Part shown: positions 27,331-35,619 of the stretch, piece by piece
How the letters are laid out: every line of letters starts with the position of its first letter
How positions within the stretch are numbered: the stretch's first letter is position 1
Origin: Lachnospiraceae bacterium
Lineage (GTDB): Bacteria > Bacillota > Clostridia > Lachnospirales > Lachnospiraceae
Assembly: GCA_910574185.1 (NCBI GenBank)
Contig: CAJSZQ010000011.1
Coordinates: 49,498 to 113,497, forward strand
Direction of reading: 5' to 3'
DNA length: 64,000 nucleotides
The notes under the pieces: generated by a model
What the model saw: the letters and a program-made list of their open reading frames with translations, nothing else
Told to the model about the DNA's origin: nothing
Database searches by the model: none
Program-made: the position numbers and the translations under genes

Positions 27331-28737
27331 ATGGGAAATGTACAGATTTTACTGCGTCAGCATGTAGGCGCGCCATGTGCTCCCTGTATTGAGGTTGGCG
27401 CAGAAGTGAAAAAGGGTACGCTCATTGCTACGCCAACAGGCTTAGGCGCTAATATTTTTGCCAGCGTGTACGGTAAGGTGGCTGAGATTACAGATGATCG
27501 GATTATTATCGAACCTGCGGCGGAGCAACCGGATGAATTTGTTCCGATTGATGTGCCGGAAGATGCTTCCAAGCTTGATATGGTAAAGGCCGCCGGAGTG
27601 GTAGGACTTGGAGGAGCAGGATTTCCGACCGGAATTAAGCTTGGCATTAACCTTGCCGAGCAGGAGATGGGAGAACTTGATCCAGAGATTAACCCAGAGC
27701 TTCCGAAGGATTTCAAACTGGACTGTGAGAAAGGTTATATCCTTATTAATGCGGCTGAGTGTGAGCCGGGACTTGCTCACAATATTAAGCAGATTGAGGA
27801 CGAGTGCGATAAGGTAATCCGCGGAATCAAGTATTCTATGGAGATTACCAATGCAGATAAGGCTATAATTGCTATTAAGAAGAAGAATCAGGGTGCGATT
27901 AAGATTTTACAGAAAGCGCTGGAGAGCGAGCCTGCAATCAAGATGCATCTGATGCCGGATATTTACCCGATGGGAGAGGAACGTGCAGTCGTAAGAGAGT
28001 GTCTTGGCGTGAATCTCACTACTACGCAGCTTCCGTCTGCGGCGAAGTCGGTTGTCATTAATCTGGAGACGGCTTGCAAGATTGCAGAGGCTATTGATGA
28101 TAAGAAGCCTTGTATCAGCAAGAACTTAACGGTTCGCGGACGGATTAAAGGCGGTAATGAGGCTCATGTATTTATGGATGTTCCGGTTGGGACAAGCGTT
28201 GGCGATCTCATTGAGAGAGCTGGCGGCATCGAAGAGCCGTTTGGTGAGATTATTATGGGCGGAGCATTTACTGGTAAGGCTACCGAGCCGGATGCGCCGA
28301 TTACGAAGACAACAGGCGGAATTATCGTTACAGTAGAGTTCCCGGACCTGCATGGCGCGAATACGGGTATTCTTGTATGTGCCTGCGGCGGTAACGAGGA
28401 GCGTATGCGTGATATCGCAGCAAAGATGAACGGCAAGGTTGTGTCTGTGTGCAAGTGTAAGCAGGCAATCGAGAACAAGCCAGGCGCGCCGTTGAAGTGC
28501 TTAAGACCCGGTAATTGTCCGGGACAGGTTAAGAACAATATGCAGTTTAAGAAAGATAAATGCGAGTATATCATTATTGGTAACTGTTCTGATTGTTCTA
28601 ATACTGTTATGGCGTCCGGCCCGAAGATGGGACTCAAAGTATTCCATCAGACAGACCATGCTATGAGAGCTGTCGGACATGCCCTGTATAGAACTTTGAA
28701 GGTATCTAAGCAGGTTAGTCAGGATATTGATTTTTAA
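27331..28737 (+). CDS. prdC: Proline reductase-associated electron transfer protein PrdC
   Basis: A 468-residue RnfC-like protein thought to pass electrons to D-proline reductase. The N-terminal 60 residues form a barrel-like domain (HVGAPCAPC, GLGANIFASVYGKV). The middle carries a glycine-rich nucleotide/flavin-type motif GVVGLGGAGFPTGIKL and NAAECEPGL. The C-terminal part has several Cys pairs (VCAC, VCKC, GNCSDC). Some PrdC homologues are reported as selenoproteins; this one is fully open with cysteines only. The ATG at 27331 follows AAAAGGAGA. Confidence 0.92.
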   Translation: MGNVQILLRQHVGAPCAPCIEVGAEVKKGTLIATPTGLGANIFASVYGKVAEITDDRIIIEPAAEQPDEFVPIDVPEDASKLDMVKAAGVVGLGGAGFPTGIKLGINLAEQEMGELDPEINPELPKDFKLDCEKGYILINAAECEPGLAHNIKQIEDECDKVIRGIKYSMEITNADKAIIAIKKKNQGAIKILQKALESEPAIKMHLMPDIYPMGEERAVVRECLGVNLTTTQLPSAAKSVVINLETACKIAEAIDDKKPCISKNLTVRGRIKGGNEAHVFMDVPVGTSVGDLIERAGGIEEPFGEIIMGGAFTGKATEPDAPITKTTGGIIVTVEFPDLHGANTGILVCACGGNEERMRDIAAKMNGKVVSVCKCKQAIENKPGAPLKCLRPGNCPGQVKNNMQFKKDKCEYIIIGNCSDCSNTVMASGPKMGLKVFHQTDHAMRAVGHALYRTLKVSKQVSQDIDF

Positions 28738-28889
28738 TTTTTGGAAGGATTCTATATTTAAGGTATTACTGCTGCGGATAAAAGGCCGAAAGGATACCCC
28801 CGATTTTCCTGAAGGCTTAAGGGTATAGGGAACCCTGGTTTGTCTTGCGGCTGTATATATACTTTCCGATATTCTATATTTATTGAACC

Positions 28890-28937
28890 GCTAATGTTTA
28901 ATAAGGCATATTTGCTAAAAAGCTAATGTTTAATAAG
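28890..28937. repeat. Two direct 16-mers in the prdC-prdA spacer
   Basis: GCTAATGTTTAATAAG occurs at 28890-28905 and 28922-28937 (32-base period). The 244-base spacer holds no other gene; an earlier GC-rich part (28770-28850) may fold but I see no clear terminator. Confidence 0.6.
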
Positions 28938-28981
28938 ATAACAAGGGATACCGGAGCAAACCATATAAGGAGGGAAATAAT

Positions 28982-30829
28982 ATGTCAATCACAGCTGAAA
29001 CAGCTAAAGCACATGCTCATGATCCAGCGGTACTTTGTTGTAGAGCCGAAGCAGGCATTACAATCGAGCCGGCAAATCTGGAAGATCCAGCGATCTTTGA
29101 TGATTTGGTAGATTCGGGATTATTGAACCTTGACGGCTGCTTAACTATCGAGGAGGTTCTGGGAGCAAAACTTACAAAAACTTGTGATTCTCTTGCTCCG
29201 CTTACTGCGGATGTGTTGGATGGGGCGAAAGCGCCAAGCACACCGGCAGTAGAGGAGGCACCGGCAGAGGAGGCGCCGACAGTAGCAGCGGCACCTGTAG
29301 CAGCAGCGCCGGCAGCAGGCGGAATTCTTAAGATTCATATTGGAGAAGGCAAGGACATTGATCTTCAGATTCCTGTTGGCGCTCTTGGCGGAGGCGCAGC
29401 AGCAGTAGAGGTTCCAGCGGCAGCAGCGCCAGCAGCAGGCGCTGCAGTACCGGAAGCAGAGGCTGAAGAGAAGGTTGTAAGAAGTTTAACAAGAAAACAT
29501 TTTAACATCACAGAGGTAAAGAGAGGACCGGAGACAAAGATTGAGGGGACTGTTCTTACTATTCGTGAAGGAATTGAAGCAGATGTTATCGCTGACCAGG
29601 AACTGGTTAAGGATTTCCATCTTGAGATCATCACTCCAGATAAGTATCATACCTATTCTGAGACGATTATGGACGTACAGCCAATCGCAACTAAGGAAGG
29701 TGACAGCGAGATCGGCGAGGGCGTTACCAGAGTTCTTGACGGTGTTGTTATGATGCTGACAGGCGTTGATGAAGGCGGAGTTCAGATTGGTGAGTTCGGT
29801 TCATCCGAAGGATATCTGGATGAGAACATTATGTGGGGCCGTCCGGGATGTCCGGATAAAGGCGAAATCTTTATCAAAGGTAACATCGTAGTTCAGGAGA
29901 AGACGAACATGGAGCGCCGTGGACCTATGGCTGCCCATACTGCATTTGATATCATCACACAGGAAATCCGTGAAGTGATGAAGAAGCTTGACGACAGCCT
30001 TGTTGTAGAGACGCAGGAGCTGAAGCAGGTTCGCCGTCCTCATAAGAAGAAAGTCGTTATCGTTAAGGAGATCATGGGACAGGGAGCTATGCATGATAAC
30101 TTCATCCTTCCTGTAGAGCCTGTTGGAGTACTTGGCGCAAGAGCTAACGTAGACCTTGGAAACGTTCCGGTATGCGTATCTCCGCTTGAGGTACTTGACG
30201 GATGTATCCATGCTCTGACCTGTATCGGACCGGCTTCTAAAGAGATGTCCAGACATTACTGGAGAGAGCCTCTTGTATTGGAAGCTCTTCATGATGAGGA
30301 AGTTGACCTTTGTGGTGTTGTATTTGTTGGTTCTCCTCAGATTAATGCTGAGAAGTTCTATGTATCCAGACGTGTAGGCCATACCGTAGAGATGATGGAT
30401 GCGGACGGCGCTTTTGTTACGACAGAAGGCTTCGGAAACAACCATATCGATTTCGCAAGCCATATCGAGCAGATTGGTATGAGAGGAATTCCGGTAGTAG
30501 GTATGTCTTACTGTGCAGTACAGGGAGCGCTGGTTGTTGGTAACAAGTACATGCAGTACATGGTTGATAACAACAAGTCTGAGTCCGGTATCGAGAATGA
30601 GGTACTTGGATGTAATACCCTTTGTCCGGAAGACGCAGTCCGCGCACTTGCTATGTTAAAGACTGCTATGGCTGGCGAAGAGGTTAAGGCTGCAGAGAAG
30701 AAATGGAATCCGAACGTTAAGTCTACAAACGTTGAGTTAATCGAAGGCGCTTATGGCAAGAAGGTTGAGCTTGTTGAAAATGAGCAGTCACTTCCGATGA
30801 GCCAGAAGCGTAAGGAAAAATACGACTAA
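28982..30829 (+). CDS. prdA: D-proline reductase proprotein PrdA
   Basis: A 615-residue precursor that is cleaved into two subunits, with a pyruvoyl group forming at the new N-terminus of the small one. The predicted site is Cys414 in HALT-CIGPASKE; cleavage there leaves a 202-residue (about 22 kDa) fragment, matching the known 23 kDa subunit. Residues about 85-160 are two Ala/Pro/Glu-rich linkers around a small GILKIHIGEGKDIDLQIP domain. The catalytic pyruvoyl binds D-proline, and PrdB reduces it to 5-aminovalerate. Strong AGGAGG before the ATG. PrdD and PrdE are its paralogues. Confidence 0.95.
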   Translation: MSITAETAKAHAHDPAVLCCRAEAGITIEPANLEDPAIFDDLVDSGLLNLDGCLTIEEVLGAKLTKTCDSLAPLTADVLDGAKAPSTPAVEEAPAEEAPTVAAAPVAAAPAAGGILKIHIGEGKDIDLQIPVGALGGGAAAVEVPAAAAPAAGAAVPEAEAEEKVVRSLTRKHFNITEVKRGPETKIEGTVLTIREGIEADVIADQELVKDFHLEIITPDKYHTYSETIMDVQPIATKEGDSEIGEGVTRVLDGVVMMLTGVDEGGVQIGEFGSSEGYLDENIMWGRPGCPDKGEIFIKGNIVVQEKTNMERRGPMAAHTAFDIITQEIREVMKKLDDSLVVETQELKQVRRPHKKKVVIVKEIMGQGAMHDNFILPVEPVGVLGARANVDLGNVPVCVSPLEVLDGCIHALTCIGPASKEMSRHYWREPLVLEALHDEEVDLCGVVFVGSPQINAEKFYVSRRVGHTVEMMDADGAFVTTEGFGNNHIDFASHIEQIGMRGIPVVGMSYCAVQGALVVGNKYMQYMVDNNKSESGIENEVLGCNTLCPEDAVRALAMLKTAMAGEEVKAAEKKWNPNVKSTNVELIEGAYGKKVELVENEQSLPMSQKRKEKYD

Positions 30830-30845
30830 TTCAAGGACTTGAAGG

Positions 30846-31142
30846 ATGAATAATGAACGTTTGAAGTATGGCGGAAGAGTTATTTATATGGAGGGTGTCG
30901 TTGTGGAAGTTGACGACTGCAGTATCAGCGTTGACTTAAAAGGACGCCTTGGATTCTTCAAAGCGCCGAAACGGATGTTTATCTGTGATACTGAGCCGAA
31001 AGTCGGCCAGGAGTTCGGGTGGAACATGAGTTTTCCGGAGCAGCTTGGAGCCGAAGTAAATGACAAATACGTCAGCAATATTGAAAAAGAACGGCGCAAA
31101 CAAGAAGAGATGCGCAAACGTTTGGATAATAAGGAGGACTAA
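30846..31142 (+). CDS. Small conserved protein of the proline reductase operon
   Basis: A 98-residue soluble protein with a beta-rich first half (GGRVIYMEGVVVEVDDCSISVDLKGRLGF) and a charged helical tail (EKERRKQEEMRKRL). Small proteins of this type lie between prdA and prdB in other proline-reducing Clostridia (CBO2463/CBO2479-like). No catalytic motif is visible. It is 16 bases after prdA and 2 bases before prdB, so it is certainly co-transcribed. A role in assembly of the reductase is inference. Confidence 0.8.
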   Translation: MNNERLKYGGRVIYMEGVVVEVDDCSISVDLKGRLGFFKAPKRMFICDTEPKVGQEFGWNMSFPEQLGAEVNDKYVSNIEKERRKQEEMRKRLDNKED

Positions 31143-31144
31143 AA

Positions 31145-31870
31145 ATGAGTTTAACGGTTGTTAAAGGTTTACAATCAGAAATATTCGTTCCTATTACTCC
31201 ACCGTCAGTATGGACCCCTGTTACAAAAGAGCTGAAGGACATGTCTATTGCTCTTGCTACAGCGGCAGGTGTTCACAAGAAAGATCAGGAAAGATTTAAT
31301 CTTGCCGGTGACTTCACATGGAGAAAGATAGAGAACACTACACCATCGGATGATTTGATGGTATCACATGGCGGATACGATAACAGTGATGTTAACAAAG
31401 ACATTAACTGTATGTTCCCGATTGACAGAATCCACGAGTTGGCAAAAGAAGGATTTATCAGAGCATGTGCTCCTGTTCATGCAGGATTCATGGGCGGCGG
31501 CGGAAACCAGGAGAAATTCAAAGGCGAGACTGGACCGGCTATCGCGCAGATGTTCAAAGAAGAGGATGTAGACGCAGTTGTCCTCACCGCTGGATGAGGT
31601 ACCTGCCACCGCTCTGCAGTATTGGTGCAGAGAGCGATTGAAGAAGCTGGAATCCCTACTATTATTATTGCAGCTCTTCCGCCGGTTGTTCGTCAGACCG
31701 GTACTCCTCGTGCAGTTGCTCCATTGGTACCTATGGGTGCTAATGCGGGTGGACCGCACAACGTTGAACAGCAGACACAGATCGTAAAAGCGGCTCTTGA
31801 GCAGTTGGTAGAGATCCAGACACCTGGAAAGATTGTTCCGCTGCCATTCGAGTACGTAGCTAAGATCTAA
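31145..31870 (+). CDS. prdB: D-proline reductase selenoprotein subunit PrdB (Sec151)
   Basis: A 241-residue subunit carrying the catalytic selenocysteine that attacks the alpha-carbon/nitrogen bond of D-proline. The frame runs from ATG 31145 through TGA at 31595-31597 (codon 151) to TAA at 31870. Flanking residues VVLTAG-U-GTCHRSAVLVQR give the redox U-x2-C motif. Homology continues without break on both sides, which argues against a nonsense mutation. A candidate SECIS hairpin starts 15 bases after the UGA. AAGGAGGA stands before the start. Confidence 0.96.
31612..31632 (+). promoter_or_regulatory. Candidate SECIS hairpin in prdB
   Basis: A perfect 7-bp stem CTCTGCA / TGCAGAG with loop GTATTGG, starting 15 bases after the UGA codon; the outer bases GC/GC can extend it. 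The loop begins with GU. Folded by hand. Confidence 0.65.
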
Positions 31871-31899
31871 TACGTTGGAATGCGTATCGTATTTATGGA

Positions 31900-31927
31900 G
31901 GGCAGATGTTTTACATCTGCCCTTTTT
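31900..31927 (+). terminator. Terminator or attenuator after prdB
   Basis: GGGCAGATGT pairs perfectly with ACATCTGCCC around TTT, followed by five T. It lies 29 bases after prdB and before prdD on the same strand, so it probably lowers prdDE relative to prdAB. Confidence 0.8.
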
Positions 31928-31950
31928 GAAAAGAAAGATAATAAAGCAAC

Positions 31951-32018
31951 TGTCCACAGAGAGTCCGACCTGCCCAGAGAGCTTAGGTATGAAAGCCAGG
32001 CCGAACTCTCTGTGGACA
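31951..32018 (+). promoter_or_regulatory. Long hairpin before prdD
   Basis: TGTCCACAGAGAGT pairs perfectly over 14 bp with ACTCTCTGTGGACA, enclosing about 40 bases that can fold further (CCTGCCC..., GCCAGG). It ends 17 bases before the prdD ribosome site and could be an RNA processing or stabilising element. Confidence 0.65.
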
Positions 32019-32048
32019 GCAGTATAATAGGTATTGGAGGTGCGGGCA

Positions 32049-32816
32049 TTGGCTGATGAAGTAAAAGATTTGAGACGTCTTGTAATTAAAGCTTTCCATA
32101 TGACAGAGGTTGGATGGGGCGAACATAATGATATTACAGTTGACGGACAGATGACAGTTAGTAAAGAGATGATTGAAAAGCTGGCGGCTGAGGAAGAATA
32201 TCTGGAAAAGATTGATATTCAGATTATAAAGCCGGGCGACCATGATAGATGGACGAATACGATTATGGATATTATCCCGATTTCTACCAAAGTGCTTGGC
32301 AGGATTGGAGATGGGATTACACATACAATTACCGGCGTGTACGTGATGCTGACTGGTGTAGATGTAAATGGCAAGCAGTGTCATGAATTTGGCTCTTCTG
32401 AGGGAAATTTAAAAGAACAGTTATACTTAAACCGGGCTGGCACGCCGGGGGATGACGATTATATCATATCCTTTGACGTAACGCTTGCGGCGGGTATGGG
32501 GCAGGAACGTCCGGGACCAACGGCTGCGCATCGCGCCTGCGATAAGTTTATCCAGAGCTATCGGGATAAGCTGAAGAAATTCAAAGGAGAGAAGTGTACG
32601 GAACGCCACGAGTATCATGACATTGTAAGACCCGGAAAAAAGCGCGTGCTGATTATTAAGCAGGTAGCCGGCCAGGGCGCGATGTATGATACCCATTTCT
32701 TTGCGGATGAGCCGTCGGGCGTTGAAGGAGGGCGCTCCATTATTGATATGGGTAATATGCCGATTATGGTAACACCGAATGAATACAGAGACGGAATTAT
32801 CCGTTCTATGCAGTAA
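32049..32816 (+). CDS. prdD: Proline reductase cluster protein PrdD
   Basis: A 255-residue paralogue of the PrdA large subunit. From LRRLVIKAFHMTEVGWG onward it follows PrdA from VRSLTRKHFNITEVKRG, including LTGVDVNGKQCHEFGSSEG and IIKQVAGQGAMYDTHF. It lacks the first 165 or so residues and linkers of PrdA. It stops at DGIIRSMQ, exactly where PrdA reads DGCIHALT just before its cleavage cysteine. Start chosen at TTG 32049, six bases after GGAGGTG. Function unknown; it is always with PrdE. Confidence 0.88.
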   Translation: MADEVKDLRRLVIKAFHMTEVGWGEHNDITVDGQMTVSKEMIEKLAAEEEYLEKIDIQIIKPGDHDRWTNTIMDIIPISTKVLGRIGDGITHTITGVYVMLTGVDVNGKQCHEFGSSEGNLKEQLYLNRAGTPGDDDYIISFDVTLAAGMGQERPGPTAAHRACDKFIQSYRDKLKKFKGEKCTERHEYHDIVRPGKKRVLIIKQVAGQGAMYDTHFFADEPSGVEGGRSIIDMGNMPIMVTPNEYRDGIIRSMQ

Positions 32817-32833
32817 AGGAGGCGTGCGAGAGT

Positions 32834-33316
32834 ATGGGAATTGGACCATCGACAAAAGAGACATCGTTACATCATTTTAGAGATCCTTTGCTGGAGGTTG
32901 TAGCAGAGGATACAGATATTGACCTTATGGGAATTCTTCTGGTGGGTACGCCAGATGGTAATAAAGAAAAGATGCTGGTAGGAACCAGGGCTGCCGTATG
33001 GGCAGAGGCTATGCGTGCAGACGGCGTAATCATTTCCTCCGACGGATGGGGGAACAGCGATGTGGATTATACGAACACCTGTGAACAGATTGGAATCCGC
33101 GGTATTCCAGTGACAGGGCTGAATTTCAGCGGGACGGTTGCTAAGTTTGTGGTGGAGAATGATTATCTGGATGGAATTGTTGACATCAATAAGAGTGTGG
33201 ACGGAACGGAGACCAACGTAGTTGGAGAGAACAATATGGTACGTCTGGACTGCTTAAAAGCAAAGGCCTTGCTGAAGTTAAAAATGCGGCAGAAGGAGCG
33301 GCAGGAAGGCCGTTAA
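32834..33316 (+). CDS. prdE: Proline reductase cluster protein PrdE
   Basis: A 160-residue paralogue of the PrdA pyruvoyl fragment. It begins MGIGPSTKETSLHHFRDPL, matching PrdA CIGPASKEMSRHYWREPL with Gly in place of the pyruvoyl-forming Cys. Conserved stretches include MGILLVGTP, EQIGIRGIPVTG and the C-terminal basic helix. Lacking that cysteine it should not form a pyruvoyl group by the PrdA route. AAAGGAGG lies 12 bases before the ATG. Last gene of the operon. Confidence 0.88.
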   Translation: MGIGPSTKETSLHHFRDPLLEVVAEDTDIDLMGILLVGTPDGNKEKMLVGTRAAVWAEAMRADGVIISSDGWGNSDVDYTNTCEQIGIRGIPVTGLNFSGTVAKFVVENDYLDGIVDINKSVDGTETNVVGENNMVRLDCLKAKALLKLKMRQKERQEGR

Positions 33317-33354
33317 GTGAAAGTTTTGTAGAATTTATAAATTTATGGATATAA

Positions 33355-33396
33355 AAAAAGCATTGCATATATCAGTGATGATTTGCAGTGCTTTTT
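33355..33396 (+). terminator. Terminator of the prd operon
   Basis: AAAAAGCATTGCA pairs with TGCAGTGCTTTTT (one wobble), loop of about 16 bases, ending in T5. Confidence 0.85.
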
Positions 33397-33412
33397 GAAG
33401 TTTGAATAAAAG

Positions 33413-33489
33413 GAACGCTGTGTTAACAGTTATACCTAGATATGGCCATTCGGCCGTCTGATATGGTATAAAACTGTAATACAGCGTTC
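33413..33489 (-). terminator. Long hairpin terminator of the TauE/SafE gene
   Basis: GAACGCTGT...ACAGCGTTC with inner pairing CAGTTATACC / GGTATAAAACTG and a GGCC-rich tip. On the minus strand it is followed by CTTTTATT. It lies 41 bases after the minus-strand gene. Confidence 0.7.
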
Positions 33490-33529
33490 TCAAAATCATA
33501 TTAAATTTGTTGTTATTCCGTTATTTGAA

Positions 33530-34456
33530 TTATGCTGCAGAACCTTTCTTAATAGCATCGCGAAGATACAAGAAAGCAGTCAGGTAAACGACAGCAACGA
33601 TAACCTTAGTAAGTACATCCAGCGGTAAGCTCTTTACAAATGCATAAGCTACAAATACACCAATAGCGCCAAAGATAGCCTGTGTCAGGGAAGCAACCAT
33701 ATCATATCTGCCTTCCTTGATGAACTTCGGACCATTACCAAATGCCATCAGGTATGCACAGGAACCCATCATAGCAGGGAATGCACATCCCGCATCCATT
33801 CCTAATGCAAGAACCATAGCCATACATGGAGCGTAAAGTCCCACGCCGATACTCATCAATGCACCAAAGATGAAATTACCTACGACTGCAACTACAAGCT
33901 TAATTCCACTTAATCCAAGTGCTGTTCCCTGTGTTCCGAATGGTCCAACGTTCAAGTTCTTCATTAAAACTACCGTTGCGAGAATAAACAGACCAATGAA
34001 CAATGCATAACGAACTTTCTTTCTGTCAAACTTGGATACAATGCCAGCCATTACAATAGAACCGATTACAGATGCAACAAGCATAAGCACCAGAGTCATA
34101 ACATCCATCTCTACAAAGCCGAAGAATAAAAATGCCTCAACGCATACAGGAACGGTATCGCCTACATTCAGGGTACCAGGAACCAGTACGTCATCAACAG
34201 ACTTAGTAAGCTTAAATGCTGCAGAAGATGGAGCAAAGGAACCGATACCTAAGGTATCCAGGAAATTTGCTACAAATCCTGTAACAGAGGTAGGAATAAT
34301 GTGTTTCTTCTGTTCTTGCCACAGCTCTTCGCCGTTCATTCCGAGAACCGGATCTTTCTCCGGATTAGCGCGCATCTCTTTGTTCTTCTTCAGCATGAGA
34401 ATCACATTCAGGATAATGCCGATAACGCATAATCCCTTCATAATGTACATTGCCAT
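33530..34456 (-). CDS. TauE/SafE-family membrane permease, paralogue 1
   Basis: A 308-residue membrane protein with about eight segments. It shares with paralogue 2 the stretch LGIGSFA followed by the KLT and PGTLNV motifs, and GLYAPCMA plus MMGSCA(Y/F)LM further on. TauE/SafE proteins move sulfite, sulfoacetate or other small organic anions. It ends against the prd operon terminator and is convergent with it. Export of 5-aminovalerate or uptake of a proline-related solute is a guess from context. A strong promoter precedes it (34559-34587, minus strand); ribosome site GGAGG is 8 bases before the ATG. Confidence 0.85.
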   Translation of the reverse strand: MAMYIMKGLCVIGIILNVILMLKKNKEMRANPEKDPVLGMNGEELWQEQKKHIIPTSVTGFVANFLDTLGIGSFAPSSAAFKLTKSVDDVLVPGTLNVGDTVPVCVEAFLFFGFVEMDVMTLVLMLVASVIGSIVMAGIVSKFDRKKVRYALFIGLFILATVVLMKNLNVGPFGTQGTALGLSGIKLVVAVVGNFIFGALMSIGVGLYAPCMAMVLALGMDAGCAFPAMMGSCAYLMAFGNGPKFIKEGRYDMVASLTQAIFGAIGVFVAYAFVKSLPLDVLTKVIVAVVYLTAFLYLRDAIKKGSAA

Positions 34457-34558
34457 AAATCATCCCTCCAGATTAAAAATATTAAATTGTCTGTTATCAA
34501 ATGAAGAACTATCGGTCGCCCCCGATTGCAACCAGTTTTTCATCTGAGTTTCGTTATA

Positions 34559-34587
34559 ATTGTAACATTTTCATTAGGAAAGGTCAA
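34559..34587 (-). promoter_or_regulatory. Promoter of TauE/SafE paralogue 1
   Basis: Read on the minus strand: TTGACC, 17-base spacer, TACAAT. About 100 bases upstream of the start codon. Confidence 0.75.
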
Positions 34588-34676
34588 CTAAAAATAGAAA
34601 AAATGAATGGATAAATTGGAAGAAATGAATAAATAAAACACTTTGAAAGGCCTTGTAGAATGATGAAAACAATATC

Positions 34677-34705
34677 TTGCGGAGGTAGGGAAGAAAACGT
34701 ATAAT
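34677..34705 (+). promoter_or_regulatory. Promoter of the YcxB-like gene
   Basis: TTGCGG (34677-34682), 17-base spacer, TATAAT (34700-34705), 46 bases before the start codon. Confidence 0.75.
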
Positions 34706-34750
34706 GAAAGTATAAAAGGAAGGCGATTAGATAGGTAAGGGAGGAAAAGA

Positions 34751-35329
34751 ATGACAATATTATATGAGGTAAAAACTGGACATACGGAAAAAGTACTGAA
34801 AGCATTTGCCAGACTTTATAATGAGAATAAAAAAGGAACCAGGAATATTATGATTCAATATGGAATTATGGCAGGTCTTCTTCTTGCAATGCCAAGAGTG
34901 CTGCATTTTCCGATTTATGGCTGGGTGATTTGCTGGGCGCTTGGAGGGCTGCTTGTTGGATTGGGATTTGCAAGAAATCACCTGACTTATCGGAGCTTAT
35001 TAAAGCACGATGAATTATATAAGAATAAGACAGAAATTAGAATGTCTTTTGGTCATTCAGCTTTTGTTGTACAGGATAAAGAAAAAAATACTTATAAATA
35101 TCATTTAATTCATGAATTGGACGAAGACGATGAGATGTTTTTCTTCTATATGGAAGAAGGGGACATGTTTATGATTCCGAAGGAGGATTTTGTGTTGGGA
35201 ACAGCGGAAGAATTTCGTGAATTTATTGAGCGCAGTACTGATAAGAAGTTTAATAAAATACATTTAAACTTGAAAGAGAGAATATTGATGGAAAGACAGA
35301 AAAATCAGCAAAAGACCAAGATGAAATAA
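34751..35329 (+). CDS. YcxB-like membrane-associated protein
   Basis: A 192-residue protein. Residues about 35-75 form two membrane segments (IMAGLLLAMPRVLHFPIYGWVICW-type, then GGLLVGLGFA). The C-terminal part is a soluble domain with YHLIHELDEDDEMFFFYMEEGDMFMIPKEDF, characteristic of YcxB-like proteins: a small beta domain that often carries the phrase MIPK. The tail is very basic (RQKNQQKTKMK). Function unknown. GGGAGG precedes the ATG; single gene with its own promoter. Confidence 0.7.
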   Translation: MTILYEVKTGHTEKVLKAFARLYNENKKGTRNIMIQYGIMAGLLLAMPRVLHFPIYGWVICWALGGLLVGLGFARNHLTYRSLLKHDELYKNKTEIRMSFGHSAFVVQDKEKNTYKYHLIHELDEDDEMFFFYMEEGDMFMIPKEDFVLGTAEEFREFIERSTDKKFNKIHLNLKERILMERQKNQQKTKMK

Positions 35330-35500
35330 TGCGTGTGGTATTCAAAAAAGTTATTTATGTAAATTTATATAGATTGTTGCTCAGGTGTTGGAAAGCGCGC
35401 AAACGACACTAATCCGGTAACGTCGATATTAATTCACATCAGCCGCACAGCAATTGACAGATGTTCAGCTACTGTACGGTTTTTTGTTATAGATAACTTT

Positions 35501-35533
35501 GCCTTAGTGATGTAAATCACCGGGGCTTTTTTT
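35501..35533 (+). terminator. Terminator-like hairpin
   Basis: GCCTTAGTGAT pairs with ATCACCGGGGC (two wobbles, one mismatch), followed by seven T. Confidence 0.65.
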
Positions 35534-35619
35534 ATTTGGACAGGAGGTTTTAAAAATGTGGGAAACGTATCACTTGTCAAATTCTAAAGTAGAAAGAAAA
35601 AATTACTTGACTTCTATTT

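Noticed and set aside
29200..29470. Ala/Glu-rich stretch in prdA as an assembly error or frameshift
   Set aside because: The frame is continuous, and such linkers are plausible between PrdA N-terminal domains; flanking domains are intact.
31145..31870. prdB read as two broken ORFs
   Set aside because: The TGA lies in the PrdB Sec motif with homology on both sides and a SECIS-like hairpin.
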